Origin: Pseudoxanthomonas gei
Lineage (GTDB): Bacteria > Pseudomonadota > Gammaproteobacteria > Xanthomonadales > Xanthomonadaceae
Length of the DNA: 64,000 nucleotides
Direction of reading: 5' to 3'
NCBI RefSeq assembly: GCF_010119615.1
Contig: NZ_QOVG01000003.1
Location: forward strand, 186,001 to 250,000
The notes beneath the pieces were generated by a model, which saw nothing but the letters and a program-made list of their open reading frames with translations, did no database searches and was not told the DNA's origin. Below, in pieces: positions 1-8,148 of this stretch. Position numbers and translations under genes: made by a program. Position 1 is the first letter of the stretch. Each line of letters begins with the position of its first letter.

Positions 1-657
1 ATGCAGCTTGGTGTGGAAGATGTTTTCCTGGTAGACGTTGACGTCGAACATCTCGTAGCGGGACTTGATGTTCTTGGCCAGGAAGTCCTGGATCGAGTTG
101 ATCTTGTGGTCGATGTAGTGCTTCTTGCCTTTCACGTCGCGGGTGAAGCCACGCACGCGGTAATCGGCCACCACGATGTCCGACTCGAAGCTCTCGATCA
201 GGTAGTTCAACGCCTTCAGCGGCGAAATCACCCCGCAGGTGGCCACGTCGATGTCGGCGCGGAAGGTAGCGATGCCATGCTGCGGATGGGTTTCGGGATA
301 GGTGTGGACGGTGATGTGGCTCTTGTCCAGGTGCGCGACCACGGCATCGGAAATGATCTCCTTGCCGGCCATCTTCTTGTCGATCACCGGCTCTTCGGAG
401 ATCAGGATGGTCACCGAGGCGCCCTGCGGATCGTAGTCCTGGCGGGCGACATTGAGGATGTTGGCGCCGATGATCTGGGCCACATCGGTCAGGATCTGGG
501 TCAGCCGGTCGGCGTTGTATTCCTCGTCGATGTAGGCGATGTAGCGCTGGCGCTCTTCTTCCGAAACGGCGTAGCAGACGTCGTAGATGTTGAAGCTCAG
601 CGCCTTGGTGAGGTTGTTGAAACCCTGGAGCCTGAGACGCGGAAGCGGTTTGACCAC
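1..657 (-). CDS. speD: S-adenosylmethionine decarboxylase proenzyme (3' end cut by window edge)
   Basis: Makes decarboxylated S-adenosylmethionine, the aminopropyl donor for spermidine. It is the long, E. coli-type SpeD (about 264 residues in that family); 219 codons are in the window and the C-terminus lies beyond the left edge. The proenzyme cleaves itself: the site is visible as [14 protein letters not shown], with Ser113 after Lys112 as the residue that becomes the pyruvoyl group. Further family blocks are [20 protein letters not shown] and [14 protein letters not shown] chose the GTG at 657 because the protein then begins at the family's usual point and AGAGGGA stands just upstream. It is divergent from clp across 161 bp, an arrangement I recall from Xanthomonas. 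Confidence 0.96.
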   Translation of the reverse strand, partial: MVKPLPRLRLQGFNNLTKALSFNIYDVCYAVSEEERQRYIAYIDEEYNADRLTQILTDVAQIIGANILNVARQDYDPQGASVTILISEEPVIDKKMAGKEIISDAVVAHLDKSHITVHTYPETHPQHGIATFRADIDVATCGVISPLKALNYLIESFESDIVVADYRVRGFTRDVKGKKHYIDHKINSIQDFLAKNIKSRYEMFDVNVYQENIFHTKLH

Positions 658-818
658 GGCGGTAATCCCTCTGGGGGAGACGACAAGGGGCGGGATTATG
701 GGGCAAACGGGGTGACAGCGGAATGTCGGTGCGCTCCGGGCCCTGCGCTACCGGTATGGGTTTGCCGTCGCGCCCGTATTCAGACTAAGCTTGCTTAACC
801 GTAGCTTGATATCCCCCG

Positions 819-1505
819 ATGAGCCTAGGTACCCCGATTTCAAATCCTGCCCGCATTGCGCCCAGCCCGCTGACGCCCGATGCCGCCACCATCGAACGCT
901 TCCTGGCCCATTGCCACCGTCGCCGCTATCCGGCGCGCGCCGACGTATTCCGCCCCGGCGATCCGGCCGGCACCATGTATTACGTGGTCAGTGGTTCGGT
1001 GAGCATCATCACCGAGGAAGAGGATGACCGCGAGCTGGTGCTGGGTTATTTCGGCACCGGCGAGTTCGTCGGCGAGATGGGACTGTTCATCGAATCCGAC
1101 CGCCGCGAAGTGATCCTGCGCACCCGCACCCAGTGCGAACTGGCCGAGATCGGCTATGAGCGCCTGCACCAGCTGTTCACAGGGACGCTGGTCGCCGACG
1201 CGCCACGCCTGCTGTACTCGATTGGCTCGCAGCTCTCACGCCGGCTGCTGGACACCAGCAGGAAAGCCAGCCGCCTGGCCTTCCTGGACGTGACCGACCG
1301 CATCGTCCGCACCCTGCACGACCTGGCTCGCGAGCCGGAGGCCATGAGCCACCCGCAGGGCACGCAGTTGCGTGTGTCGCGGCAGGAGCTGGCACGCCTG
1401 GTCGGCTGTTCGCGCGAAATGGCCGGCCGCGTGCTCAAGAAGCAGCAGGCCGATGGCGTGCTGCACGCCCGCGGCAAGACCGTCGTGCTGTACGGCACGC
1501 GCTGA
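819..1505 (+). CDS. clp: CRP-like global regulator Clp
   Basis: A CRP/FNR-family transcription factor of 228 residues, almost the length of X. campestris Clp (230) and very close to it as I remember that sequence. Residues about 25-130 form the cyclic-nucleotide-binding beta roll (FRPGDPAGTMYYVVSGSV, GEFVGEMGLF), followed by the long dimer helix and a winged helix-turn-helix at about 185-206 (VSRQELARLVGCSREMAGRV). In Xanthomonas, Clp activates virulence and exoenzyme genes and is inhibited by cyclic di-GMP; Glu97 here should correspond to Glu99 there, the residue linked to c-di-GMP sensing. No good Shine-Dalgarno precedes the ATG, so the start rests on the conserved MSLG N-terminus. A strong terminator follows. 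Confidence 0.96.
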   Translation: MSLGTPISNPARIAPSPLTPDAATIERFLAHCHRRRYPARADVFRPGDPAGTMYYVVSGSVSIITEEEDDRELVLGYFGTGEFVGEMGLFIESDRREVILRTRTQCELAEIGYERLHQLFTGTLVADAPRLLYSIGSQLSRRLLDTSRKASRLAFLDVTDRIVRTLHDLAREPEAMSHPQGTQLRVSRQELARLVGCSREMAGRVLKKQQADGVLHARGKTVVLYGTR

Positions 1506-1524
1506 ACGCACCGGTTTGGGGATC

Positions 1525-1558
1525 GAAGAAGGCGGGCTTCGGCCCGCCTTCTTCTTGC
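1525..1558 (+). terminator. Rho-independent terminator of clp
   Basis: A perfect 13-bp stem (GAAGAAGGCGGGC with its complement) closed by a TTCG tetraloop starts 19 bp after the clp stop and runs into a pyrimidine-rich tail. It separates clp from the convergent HAD gene and may serve both. Confidence 0.85.
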
Positions 1559-1634
1559 CTGTGATTTCGTTGGCAGGCGCCTCGATGATTGCCCATGCGG
1601 GCTGCGGGATGGCAATGGTGGGTCGGGCCCCACC

Positions 1635-2369
1635 CTATGCCACGGCCTGGCCTGCGCGGTCCTTGCAGCCCCAGTTGAGGATCGGCGTTCCGGCCGGCAA
1701 CACCTTGCGGAACATCTCCACCCGCTTGGCCTTGGGGTTCACCACCACCGGCGCGTGCGCGGCGTGCAGTAGCGGCAGGTCGGCGCTGCTGTCGGAATAG
1801 GCGACGGCGATTTCGCCGTAGCCACGTTCTTCCAGCATGCGCACCTTCTCTTCGTTGTGGCAGTGCCGCCGTGCGCCCATCGCGCCGAAGCGCGGCCCTA
1901 CCGCGGTGCCGATGACCGGCACGTCCTGGTGGGTCACGAACGCAAGGATGGCGCGCGCCAGCTCGGGCGGTGCGCCCGTGGCAATGACCACGCGGTCGCC
2001 CGAAGCGCGGTGCCCACGCAGCACCTCCAGTGCGATCGGCAGCAGGCGCTGGCGGATCTGGTCCTGGTGGGTGGCCACGTAAAGGTCGAGCAGGGCATCG
2101 AAACTGCGGCGCCCGTGCAGGCCGAACGTACCTATCCACACATAGCCGGTGATGCCACGGCGGCGCGTCGGCAGCAAGGCCACCATCGGTCCCAGCACGG
2201 GCGTCGCTGCCAGCGCGACCAGCGCCCGCAACGGATTGCGTTTCAGCATCCAGCCCAGCACATGGCCAAAGGAGTCGCCGTCGTACAGCGTGTGGTCGAA
2301 GTCGAACACGACTACCGGCGCATCGTCGCGCGGCACGGGATAGGCCTGCGGGGACATGGCTTCACTCAT
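1635..2369 (-). CDS. HAD-IB family phosphatase
   Basis: A 244-residue haloacid-dehalogenase-type phosphatase, probably cytoplasmic; the substrate is unknown. All motifs are present: I is [12 protein letters not shown] (Asp23 nucleophile, Asp25), II is VVIATGAP, and III/IV is the lysine of EEKVRM with [11 protein letters not shown]. The C-terminus has the NPKAK stretch seen in HAD-IB proteins. The ATG at 2369 overlaps the end of trpC by 8 bp, so it is probably translated by coupling as the last gene of the trp transcript; an in-frame ATG at 2357 is the alternative start. HAD-IB enzymes include phosphoserine and lysophospholipid-type phosphatases. Nothing in the sequence ties this one to tryptophan synthesis apart from its position. 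Confidence 0.85.
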   Translation of the reverse strand: MSEAMSPQAYPVPRDDAPVVVFDFDHTLYDGDSFGHVLGWMLKRNPLRALVALAATPVLGPMVALLPTRRRGITGYVWIGTFGLHGRRSFDALLDLYVATHQDQIRQRLLPIALEVLRGHRASGDRVVIATGAPPELARAILAFVTHQDVPVIGTAVGPRFGAMGARRHCHNEEKVRMLEERGYGEIAVAYSDSSADLPLLHAAHAPVVVNPKAKRVEMFRKVLPAGTPILNWGCKDRAGQAVA

Positions 2370-3159
2370 AGGGAAAGAATAACTGACGCAGCGCGTCGCC
2401 CGGTTCATCCGCGCGCATGAAGGTCTCGCCGACCAGGAAGGCATTGACCCCGGCCGCGCGCATGAGGGCGACGTCCTCGGCCACCACGATGCCGCTCTCG
2501 GTGACCAGCAGGCGGTCCCGCGGCACCGCATCCTTCATCGACAAGGTGTTCTGCAGCGAGACCTCGAAGGTCCGCAGGTTGCGGTTGTTGATACCTATCA
2601 ATGGCACCGGTACCTGCAGCGCGCGTTCCAGCTCGTCGATGTCGTGCACTTCAACCAGCACGTCCATTTCCAGCTGCATGGCCAGGCCCGACAGGTCGAC
2701 CAGTTGCCCATCGTCCAGGGCCGCGACGATCAGCAGGATGCAATCGGCGCCCAGCACGCGCGCCTCGTACACCTGGTAGGGATCGATGGTGAAGTCCTTG
2801 CGCAGCACCGGCAGCGTGCAGGCCTCGCGGGCCTGCTGCAGGTAGGCGTCGGCGCCCTGGAAGAAATCCACGTCGGTCAGCACCGACAGGCAGGCCGCGC
2901 CCCCGAATTCATAGCTCATGGCGAGTTCCGCCGGGCGGAAATCGGTGCGGATCACGCCCTTGGACGGGCTGGCCTTCTTGATTTCCGCGATCACCGCAGC
3001 GTCGCCGGTGGCGATGCGCTCGTGCAGGGCGTCGGCGAAGCCGCGTACCGGCGAGGCATCGTCCACGCGCGCCATCAGTTCAGGCAAGGGCACGCGCACG
3101 CTGCGTTCGGCAATCTCCCCGGCCTTGCGGGCGAGGATGGTGTTGAGGATGTCGCTCAT
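2362..3159 (-). CDS. trpC: Indole-3-glycerol-phosphate synthase
   Basis: Closes the ring of CdRP to give indole-3-glycerol phosphate, the fourth step of tryptophan synthesis. The 265-residue protein is a monofunctional TIM barrel, not fused to TrpF. Diagnostic blocks: [10 protein letters not shown] (about 59-68), VLRKDF with the catalytic lysine near 121, GINNRNL and the late ESGI phosphate-binding segment. It lies downstream of trpD with the monooxygenase-like gene in between, and overlaps the HAD gene at its 3' end. trpA, trpB and trpF are not in the window. Confidence 0.97.
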   Translation of the reverse strand: MSDILNTILARKAGEIAERSVRVPLPELMARVDDASPVRGFADALHERIATGDAAVIAEIKKASPSKGVIRTDFRPAELAMSYEFGGAACLSVLTDVDFFQGADAYLQQAREACTLPVLRKDFTIDPYQVYEARVLGADCILLIVAALDDGQLVDLSGLAMQLEMDVLVEVHDIDELERALQVPVPLIGINNRNLRTFEVSLQNTLSMKDAVPRDRLLVTESGIVVAEDVALMRAAGVNAFLVGETFMRADEPGDALRQLFFPYE

Positions 3160-3237
3160 TGCGGCCTTATGGGTGACGATGCAGCACGGACATGCGGAAT
3201 TCTAGGCCATTGCGGCTCAAACAGGCCGGCAAGGCAG

Positions 3238-3582
3238 TCACCGACTATCTCTATCCCAACCGTAGGCCCGCTCTACTCTTGCAATCCTCAGTTCGAAGTG
3301 GTCATACCAGTCGCTGCGTCCGCGTTCCCGGGCAGCGGTGTGCTCGGCGTGGCGACGCCAGGCGAGGATGGATTCCTCGTTTTCCCAATAGGCAACGGTG
3401 ATGCCGAACCCGTCGGCTCCACGGGTGGATTCCACGCCAAGGAAACCCGGCTGCTCGCGCGCAAGCTCGACCATCCGTTGGGCGGTGGCGCCATAACCCT
3501 CCTCATCCGACGCGTTACGCTGCGAGGAAAATATGACGGCGTAGTACGGCGGCTTGGGTAACAGGGCAAATCCGTCATTCAT
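3238..3582 (-). CDS. Antibiotic-biosynthesis-monooxygenase-fold (ABM/YqjZ-like) protein
   Basis: A 114-residue protein of the dimeric alpha+beta barrel superfamily. The segment PPYYAVIFSSQRN followed by VELAREQPGFLGVES and GFGITVAYWENEESILAWR is the typical pattern of the YqjZ-like ABM group (family knowledge). Members include quinol monooxygenases and haem-degrading enzymes, but many have no assigned reaction, so I give no substrate. I took the ATG at 3582; an upstream start at 3612 would add ten residues with no homology signal. It sits between trpD and trpC in the same orientation, 64 bp after trpD, so it is probably co-transcribed, although no functional link is obvious. Confidence 0.8.
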   Translation of the reverse strand: MNDGFALLPKPPYYAVIFSSQRNASDEEGYGATAQRMVELAREQPGFLGVESTRGADGFGITVAYWENEESILAWRRHAEHTAARERGRSDWYDHFELRIARVERAYGWDRDSR

Positions 3583-3646
3583 GTGCTTGTCCCTCGGGCG
3601 CCATTGCTGCATCGACCATCGGCCTCACTCGGTGATCATGCCGACC

Positions 3647-4699
3647 CTAGATTTCCGGCTGTAGCGTCTTGAGCCCCAGTTTACTTGTCGTTGCCACGAA
3701 CTCCTCCAGCCTGGCCAGCGCCGCACCCGTGGTGATGACTTCGCGCGACAAGGCGATGCCTTCCTCGATGCTGGCGGACACGCCGGCCACGTAAAGTGCC
3801 GCACCGGCGTTCAGCACCACGATCTCGCGCGCCGGCCCGGGGCGGTTGTCCAGCACGCCGAGCAGCATGGCCCTGGACTCGGCCGCATCGGACACCCGGA
3901 GGTTGCGGCTGGCGGACATGGCGATACCGAAGTCCTCCGGATGCAATTCGTATTCGGTGACCACGCCATCGCGCAGCTCGCCGACCAGGGTCGCCGCGCC
4001 CAGCGAAAGCTCGTCCATGCCATCGCGGCCCCATACCACCAGTGCGCGCTCGGCGCCGAGCTCCTGCAGCACGCGTGCCTGGATACCGACCAGGTCCGGA
4101 TGGAACACGCCCATCAGGATGTTGGGCGCGCCGGCCGGATTGGTCAGCGGCCCCAGGATGTTGAAGATGGTGCGCACGCCCATTTCGCGGCGCACCGGCG
4201 CCACCACCTTCATCGCCGGGTGGTGCACCGGGGCGAACATGAAGCCGATGCCGGTTGCTTCGATCGATTCGGCAACCTGTGCGGGCTGCAGTTCGATGTT
4301 TGCGCCCAGCGCTTCCAACACATCGGCGCTGCCGGATTTGGAGGACACGCTGCGGTTGCCGTGCTTGGCGATGCGCGCACCGGCGGCCGCGGCCACGAAC
4401 ATGGAAGCGGTGGAAATGTTGAAGGTATGCGAGCCGTCGCCACCGGTGCCGACGATGTCGACCAGATGCCGCTTGTCCGGCACGTCCACCGTGCGCGAGA
4501 ACTCGCGCATCACCGTGGCGGCGCCGGCGATCTCGCCAATGGTCTCCTTCTTGACCCGCAGGCCGGACAGGATGGCGGCGGTCATGGTCGGCGAGACTTC
4601 GCCACGCATGACCTGTCGCATCAGGTCCACCATTTCGTCATGGAATATCTCGCGATGCTCGATGGTGCGTTGCAGGGCTTCTTGCGGGGTGATGGGCAT
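3647..4699 (-). CDS. trpD: Anthranilate phosphoribosyltransferase
   Basis: Transfers the phosphoribosyl group of PRPP to anthranilate, the second step of the tryptophan branch. The 350-residue protein has the glycine-rich PRPP loop [14 protein letters not shown], the [21 protein letters not shown] segment that binds substrate, and [11 protein letters not shown]. The ATG at 4699 (MPITPQ) matches the family start; a TTG four codons earlier is less likely. It is separated from trpG by about 145 bp occupied by tandem 7-mers and a REP pair, so trpD may be expressed less tightly with trpG than in a compact trpGDC operon. Confidence 0.97.
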   Translation of the reverse strand: MPITPQEALQRTIEHREIFHDEMVDLMRQVMRGEVSPTMTAAILSGLRVKKETIGEIAGAATVMREFSRTVDVPDKRHLVDIVGTGGDGSHTFNISTASMFVAAAAGARIAKHGNRSVSSKSGSADVLEALGANIELQPAQVAESIEATGIGFMFAPVHHPAMKVVAPVRREMGVRTIFNILGPLTNPAGAPNILMGVFHPDLVGIQARVLQELGAERALVVWGRDGMDELSLGAATLVGELRDGVVTEYELHPEDFGIAMSASRNLRVSDAAESRAMLLGVLDNRPGPAREIVVLNAGAALYVAGVSASIEEGIALSREVITTGAALARLEEFVATTSKLGLKTLQPEI

Positions 4700-4712
4700 G
4701 AGGGAGGCCAAT

Positions 4713-4747
4713 AATCGGGAATCGGGAATCGGGAATCGGGAATCGGG
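4713..4747. repeat. Five tandem AATCGGG heptamers upstream of trpD
   Basis: The heptamer AATCGGG is repeated five times without interruption from 4713, starting 13 bp upstream of the trpD ATG in the trpG-trpD gap. Similar GGGAATC tandem tracts are common in Xanthomonadaceae intergenic DNA (family knowledge). Copy number may vary by slippage and could alter trpD expression (inference). Confidence 0.8.
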
Positions 4748-4766
4748 AAAGGCTAAACATTCCTGT

Positions 4767-4840
4767 TCGTCATTCCCGCGGAGGCGGGAATCGCTCTCGG
4801 CGAGAAGCCAGAGCGGTTCCCGGCTCCGCGGGAGCGACGG
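4767..4840. repeat. REP pair (CATTCCCGCGGAGGCGGGAATC type)
   Basis: Two inverted copies of a palindromic unit (CATTCCCGCGGAGGCGGGAA on one side, TTCCCGGCTCCGCGGGA on the other) lie just after the trpG stop. Each can fold as a hairpin and the two can pair with each other. This is the widespread proteobacterial REP whose translation reads VIPAKAGIQ or SFPRRRES. It may act as a transcript-end stabiliser or partial terminator for trpG. Confidence 0.75.
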
Positions 4841-4843
4841 TCG

Positions 4844-5422
4844 TTACTGTTCCAGGAAATTCTTCAACAGCGCATGCCCATGCTCGGTCAGGATCGACTC
4901 CGGATGGAACTGCACGCCCTGCACCGGGAATTCCCTGTGGCGCAGGCCCATGATCTCTTCGAACGAACCATCTTCCAGTTCGGTCCAGGCGGTGACCTCC
5001 AGCACATCGGGCAAGGTGCCGCGATCCACCACCAGCGAATGGTAACGGGTGGCTTCGTAGGCATCAGGCAGGTCGGCAAACACGCCCTTGCCTTCATGGC
5101 GGATGCGCGAGGTCTTGCCATGCATGATGGTCTTGGCCCGGATCACGTCGCCGCCATAGGCCTGGCCTATGCTCTGGTGACCCAGACACACCCCGAGGAT
5201 GGGCGTGGTGGCGCCCATGCGCTCGATGATCTCCAGCGAGACCCCCGCTTCGTTGGGCGTGCAGGGACCCGGCGAGATCACGATGCGCTCCGGCGCGAGC
5301 TTCTGTATCTCGTCCACCGTCAACGCATCATTGCGCACCACCTTGACCTCGGCCCCCAGGGTCTGCAGGTACTGCACGAGGTTGTAGGTGAAGCTGTCGT
5401 AGTTGTCGAGCATCAGGAGCAT
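4844..5422 (-). CDS. trpG: Anthranilate synthase glutamine amidotransferase subunit
   Basis: Supplies ammonia from glutamine to TrpE for anthranilate formation. A class-I glutamine amidotransferase of 192 residues with the catalytic triad visible: Cys79 in GVCLGHQ, His173 and Glu175 in QFHPES. The N-terminal [15 protein letters not shown] is typical of TrpG/PabA. As in many bacteria the same subunit may also serve aminodeoxychorismate synthase; no pabB is present here. The start lies 3 bp after the stop of the SIMPL gene, so the two are almost certainly translated from one message. Confidence 0.97.
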   Translation of the reverse strand: MLLMLDNYDSFTYNLVQYLQTLGAEVKVVRNDALTVDEIQKLAPERIVISPGPCTPNEAGVSLEIIERMGATTPILGVCLGHQSIGQAYGGDVIRAKTIMHGKTSRIRHEGKGVFADLPDAYEATRYHSLVVDRGTLPDVLEVTAWTELEDGSFEEIMGLRHREFPVQGVQFHPESILTEHGHALLKNFLEQ

Positions 5423-5425
5423 AGG

Positions 5426-6193
5426 TCAGTCCGCGAGCAGGAATACTGCGTAGATCTTGTCGGTGAAATTCACGTACCCAACCTTGAACGACTCTGTTTG
5501 CATTCGATTGATTCTTGCTCCCGTCACTTCCACCCTGTCGAGGGTTCTGCTATCGCCATCCCAACCGTATCCCCCCTGCCAACTCCCTTCCCTAACACCA
5601 TAATTAAACTGCGGTGCCACGTCGGAAACGCTGTACAGGCCGCCAACGCGTGCACCATAAGCCTTGGCAATCTCCTCTGCCTTTTTACGCGTACTTTCAA
5701 TCGCTTTTAAACGAAGCTGATCCTTCAACGCCTGTTCCGTGGAAAGCTCCGTTGATATGCCCGATACCTGCACCTGTTCGCTGGCCTTAATTCCCGCCAG
5801 GAATTTCTCCAGGCTTGCCGTATCCGAAAACCGGACAGTCAGTTTCCTTGAGGCAGACACGCCTGCGTAGACTTCCTCTTCCTTCTTGTTGTCGTAGCGC
5901 TCGTACGGGCCGATCTCAAGCGATGTGGCAACAATCTCGCCGTCCGGAACACGAGAATTACTCAATAATTCCAGCACGCCTTCGTAGCTTCTCTGCAATC
6001 TATCCCTTGCAACTTGCGCACTCGCATCAATTTCCTCGAACTCGATCGTGATTTTGAATCGATCCGGTATCGCGCGCGCCTGCGCATCTCCGTAAACCAG
6101 GATATGACGAGTCGGCGGCAAGGCGTTGACTTGCGCGGATGCATCTGCCGCAATCAGCGACAGGAGCATGAGCACTGTGGTCCTAAGATTCAC
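5426..6193 (-). CDS. Periplasmic SIMPL-domain (DUF541) protein
   Basis: A 255-residue exported protein: signal peptide about 1-21 (MNLRTTVLMLLSLIAADASA), then one SIMPL/DUF541 domain with the typical opening RHILVYGDAQARAIPDRFKITIEF and the lysine/arginine-rich middle helix STRKKAEEIAKAYG. Family members are periplasmic or outer-membrane-associated, some linked to oxidative stress, and most have no defined activity. The GTG at 6193 was chosen because AAGGA lies just upstream and it opens the signal peptide; the reading frame is open further upstream only because it crosses a REP. Its base composition looks lower in G+C than its neighbours. It stands between trpE and trpG, with 3 bp to trpG, which is not a usual trp-operon member. 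Confidence 0.85.
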   Translation of the reverse strand: MNLRTTVLMLLSLIAADASAQVNALPPTRHILVYGDAQARAIPDRFKITIEFEEIDASAQVARDRLQRSYEGVLELLSNSRVPDGEIVATSLEIGPYERYDNKKEEEVYAGVSASRKLTVRFSDTASLEKFLAGIKASEQVQVSGISTELSTEQALKDQLRLKAIESTRKKAEEIAKAYGARVGGLYSVSDVAPQFNYGVREGSWQGGYGWDGDSRTLDRVEVTGARINRMQTESFKVGYVNFTDKIYAVFLLAD

Positions 6194-6256
6194 GCGATGT
6201 TCCTTTTTTTTGGATGACTGCTTCGGGATATGCCTGACAGGCTGAATAAAAAGCCG

Positions 6257-6372
6257 AATGTCATTCCCGCGAAGGCGGAAGTGCTTTTTCAACAGCGCCA
6301 GCTGGTCAACCCAGCGACTTTGCTTCCACGGCTGAAGTCGCTGGATCCCCGCCTTCGCGGGGATGACGATTC
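6257..6372. repeat. REP pair downstream of trpE
   Basis: Left arm ATGTCATTCCCGCGAAGGCGG and right arm CCCCGCCTTCGCGGGGATGAC are inverted copies of the VIPAKAGIQ-type REP; inside them CAGCGACTT and AAGTCGCTG form a second inverted repeat. It occupies most of the gap between trpE and the SIMPL gene and could form a large cruciform or a transcription-attenuating hairpin. Confidence 0.8.
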
Positions 6373-6462
6373 GGATGTGACCTTTGCCTGGGCGACCTGC
6401 AGCCGCCAGCCTTGTCCAAGTCCTCTCCTCGATACGTGGGATTGCGATCGCTGCATTTTCCA

Positions 6463-7935
6463 TCACAACCCCTTCGCCGCTTCCGCCACCGCCCGGAACA
6501 AGGCCCTGCCCTTGTTCATGGTCTCGTCCCATTCCTTCTCGGGATCGGAGTCGTAGACGATGCCGGCGCCGGCCTGCACGTGCAGCCGGCCGTCCTTGAT
6601 CACCGCGGTGCGGATGGCGATGGCGGTGTCTGCATCGCCGTGCCAGCCGATGTAGCCGATGCTGCCGGCGTAGACGTTGCGCTTGATCGGTTCCAGCTCG
6701 CGGATCACTTCCAGCGCGCGGATCTTGGGCGCGCCGCTGACGGTGCCTGCGGGGAAGGTGGCACGCAGCACGTCGGCGTAGCTCAGGCCGGGCAGCAGCT
6801 TGCCGGTCACCTCGCTGACGATGTGCATGACATGGCTGTAACGTTCGATCACGAACTGCTCGCCCACCTGCACGGTGCCGGCGGCGGAGACCCGGCCCGC
6901 ATCGTTGCGGCCCAGATCGATCAGCATCAGGTGCTCGGCGCGCTCCTTGGGATCGGCCAGCAGCTCGGCCTCCAGGGCGAGGTCTTCCTCCTGATTTTTA
7001 CCGCGCGGCCGGGTGCCGGCAATCGGCCGCACGGTGACTTCGCCGTCCTCGAGGCGCACCAGGATTTCCGGCGAGGAACCGACCACCTGCACGTCGCCCA
7101 CATCCACGAAGTACATGTAGGGCGAGGGGTTCAGCGCGCGCAGTGCCCGGTAGACGTCCACTGGCCGCGCGCTGAACGGCACGCTGAGCCGTTGCGACAG
7201 CACCACCTGGAAGATGTCGCCGGCGCGTATGTATTCCTTGGATTTCTCCACCGCCGCGATGAAGCCGTCGTGGGTGAAGCCGGAAACGAAGTGGCTTTCA
7301 TCCAGCACGTCGCGGGTTATCGGCGCGGGGTAGGAGCCGGGCTGGCGCAGCTTGCCGGTGAGCTCATCCAGTCGCGACTGCGCGTTGTCCCAGGCGTTCT
7401 CCTCGCCTGGATCGGCATGCACGATCAGGTACAGGCGGCCCTTGAGGTTGTCGAACACCGCCAGCTCTTCGGAAAGCATCAGCAGGATGTCGGGCGTGTC
7501 GAGTTCGTCAGGCTTGTCGCCGCCAGCCAGGCGAGGCTCGATGTAGCCGATGCACTCGAATCCGAACCAGCCCACCAGCCCGCCGGTGAAGCCAGGCAGG
7601 CCTTCGAGTTCCGGAACCGAATAGGAAGCGCGCAACGCTTCCACTTCGGCAAACGGATCTGCGACCTGGCGCTGCTCCGTCACCAAGCCATCGTCGCGGA
7701 TTTCCATCGCATGACCGCGAAAGGTGACCACTCGTTTGGCAGGCAGGCCGATGATCGAATACCGGCCGAAACGCTCGCCGCCTTCCACCGATTCCAGCAG
7801 GTAGGTGTGTGGGGCGTCGGCGAGTTTCAGGTAGACCGAAAGCGGCGTATCCAGGTCGGACAGCACTTCGCGGACGACGGGGATGCGGGTGTGGCCGTTA
7901 GCGGCGTGTTGCTGGAACTGGACTTGCGTGATCAA
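6463..7935 (-). CDS. trpE: Anthranilate synthase component I
   Basis: Converts chorismate and ammonia (from TrpG) to anthranilate. The protein of 490 residues shows the feedback-site region near the N-terminus (LLESVEGGERFGRYSIIG) and the chorismate-binding domain in the C-terminal half (GDIFQVVLSQR, PSPYMYFVDVGD, RPIAGTRPRG, DLGRNDAGRV, ATFPAGTVSGAPKIRA, YAGSIGYIGW). I prefer the TTG at 7935 (then ITQVQFQQHA) because GGAAGGA stands 8 bp upstream and the family begins there; an ATG at 7980 would add 15 residues. I looked for a leader peptide with tandem Trp codons upstream and saw none. It is the first gene of the leftward trp transcript. Confidence 0.95.
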   Translation of the reverse strand: MITQVQFQQHAANGHTRIPVVREVLSDLDTPLSVYLKLADAPHTYLLESVEGGERFGRYSIIGLPAKRVVTFRGHAMEIRDDGLVTEQRQVADPFAEVEALRASYSVPELEGLPGFTGGLVGWFGFECIGYIEPRLAGGDKPDELDTPDILLMLSEELAVFDNLKGRLYLIVHADPGEENAWDNAQSRLDELTGKLRQPGSYPAPITRDVLDESHFVSGFTHDGFIAAVEKSKEYIRAGDIFQVVLSQRLSVPFSARPVDVYRALRALNPSPYMYFVDVGDVQVVGSSPEILVRLEDGEVTVRPIAGTRPRGKNQEEDLALEAELLADPKERAEHLMLIDLGRNDAGRVSAAGTVQVGEQFVIERYSHVMHIVSEVTGKLLPGLSYADVLRATFPAGTVSGAPKIRALEVIRELEPIKRNVYAGSIGYIGWHGDADTAIAIRTAVIKDGRLHVQAGAGIVYDSDPEKEWDETMNKGRALFRAVAEAAKGL

Positions 7936-8148
7936 GGAGGCATTCCTTCCGGGGCGCGGTGGCAGGGCAGACGACGGCATCAGGCCACCGTCGCCAACCG
8001 GCGCAAGCGGAGGAAAGGAGGTGGCAGGGCGTCTGCTTGGTCACGCCGGTACTTTAGCCTGAAGCCTTGTGCATCGCATCACCCTGCAGGACGCGCCTGC
8101 AATCTGCCCTACCATTGCCGATCTGCCGCAGACCGCCACCGCACTGGT

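Noticed and set aside
4713..4747. Regularly repeated short units resembling a CRISPR array
   Set aside because: The units are 7 bp and contiguous without spacers; it is a simple tandem repeat.
6412..8148. Rightward open frame continuing upstream of the membrane-protein gene
   Set aside because: This part is antisense to trpE, which is certain; only the portion from ATG 8149 has hydrophobic helices.
7936..8148. Possible trp attenuator before trpE
   Set aside because: No short leader frame with adjacent tryptophan codons and no terminator/antiterminator pair could be found.
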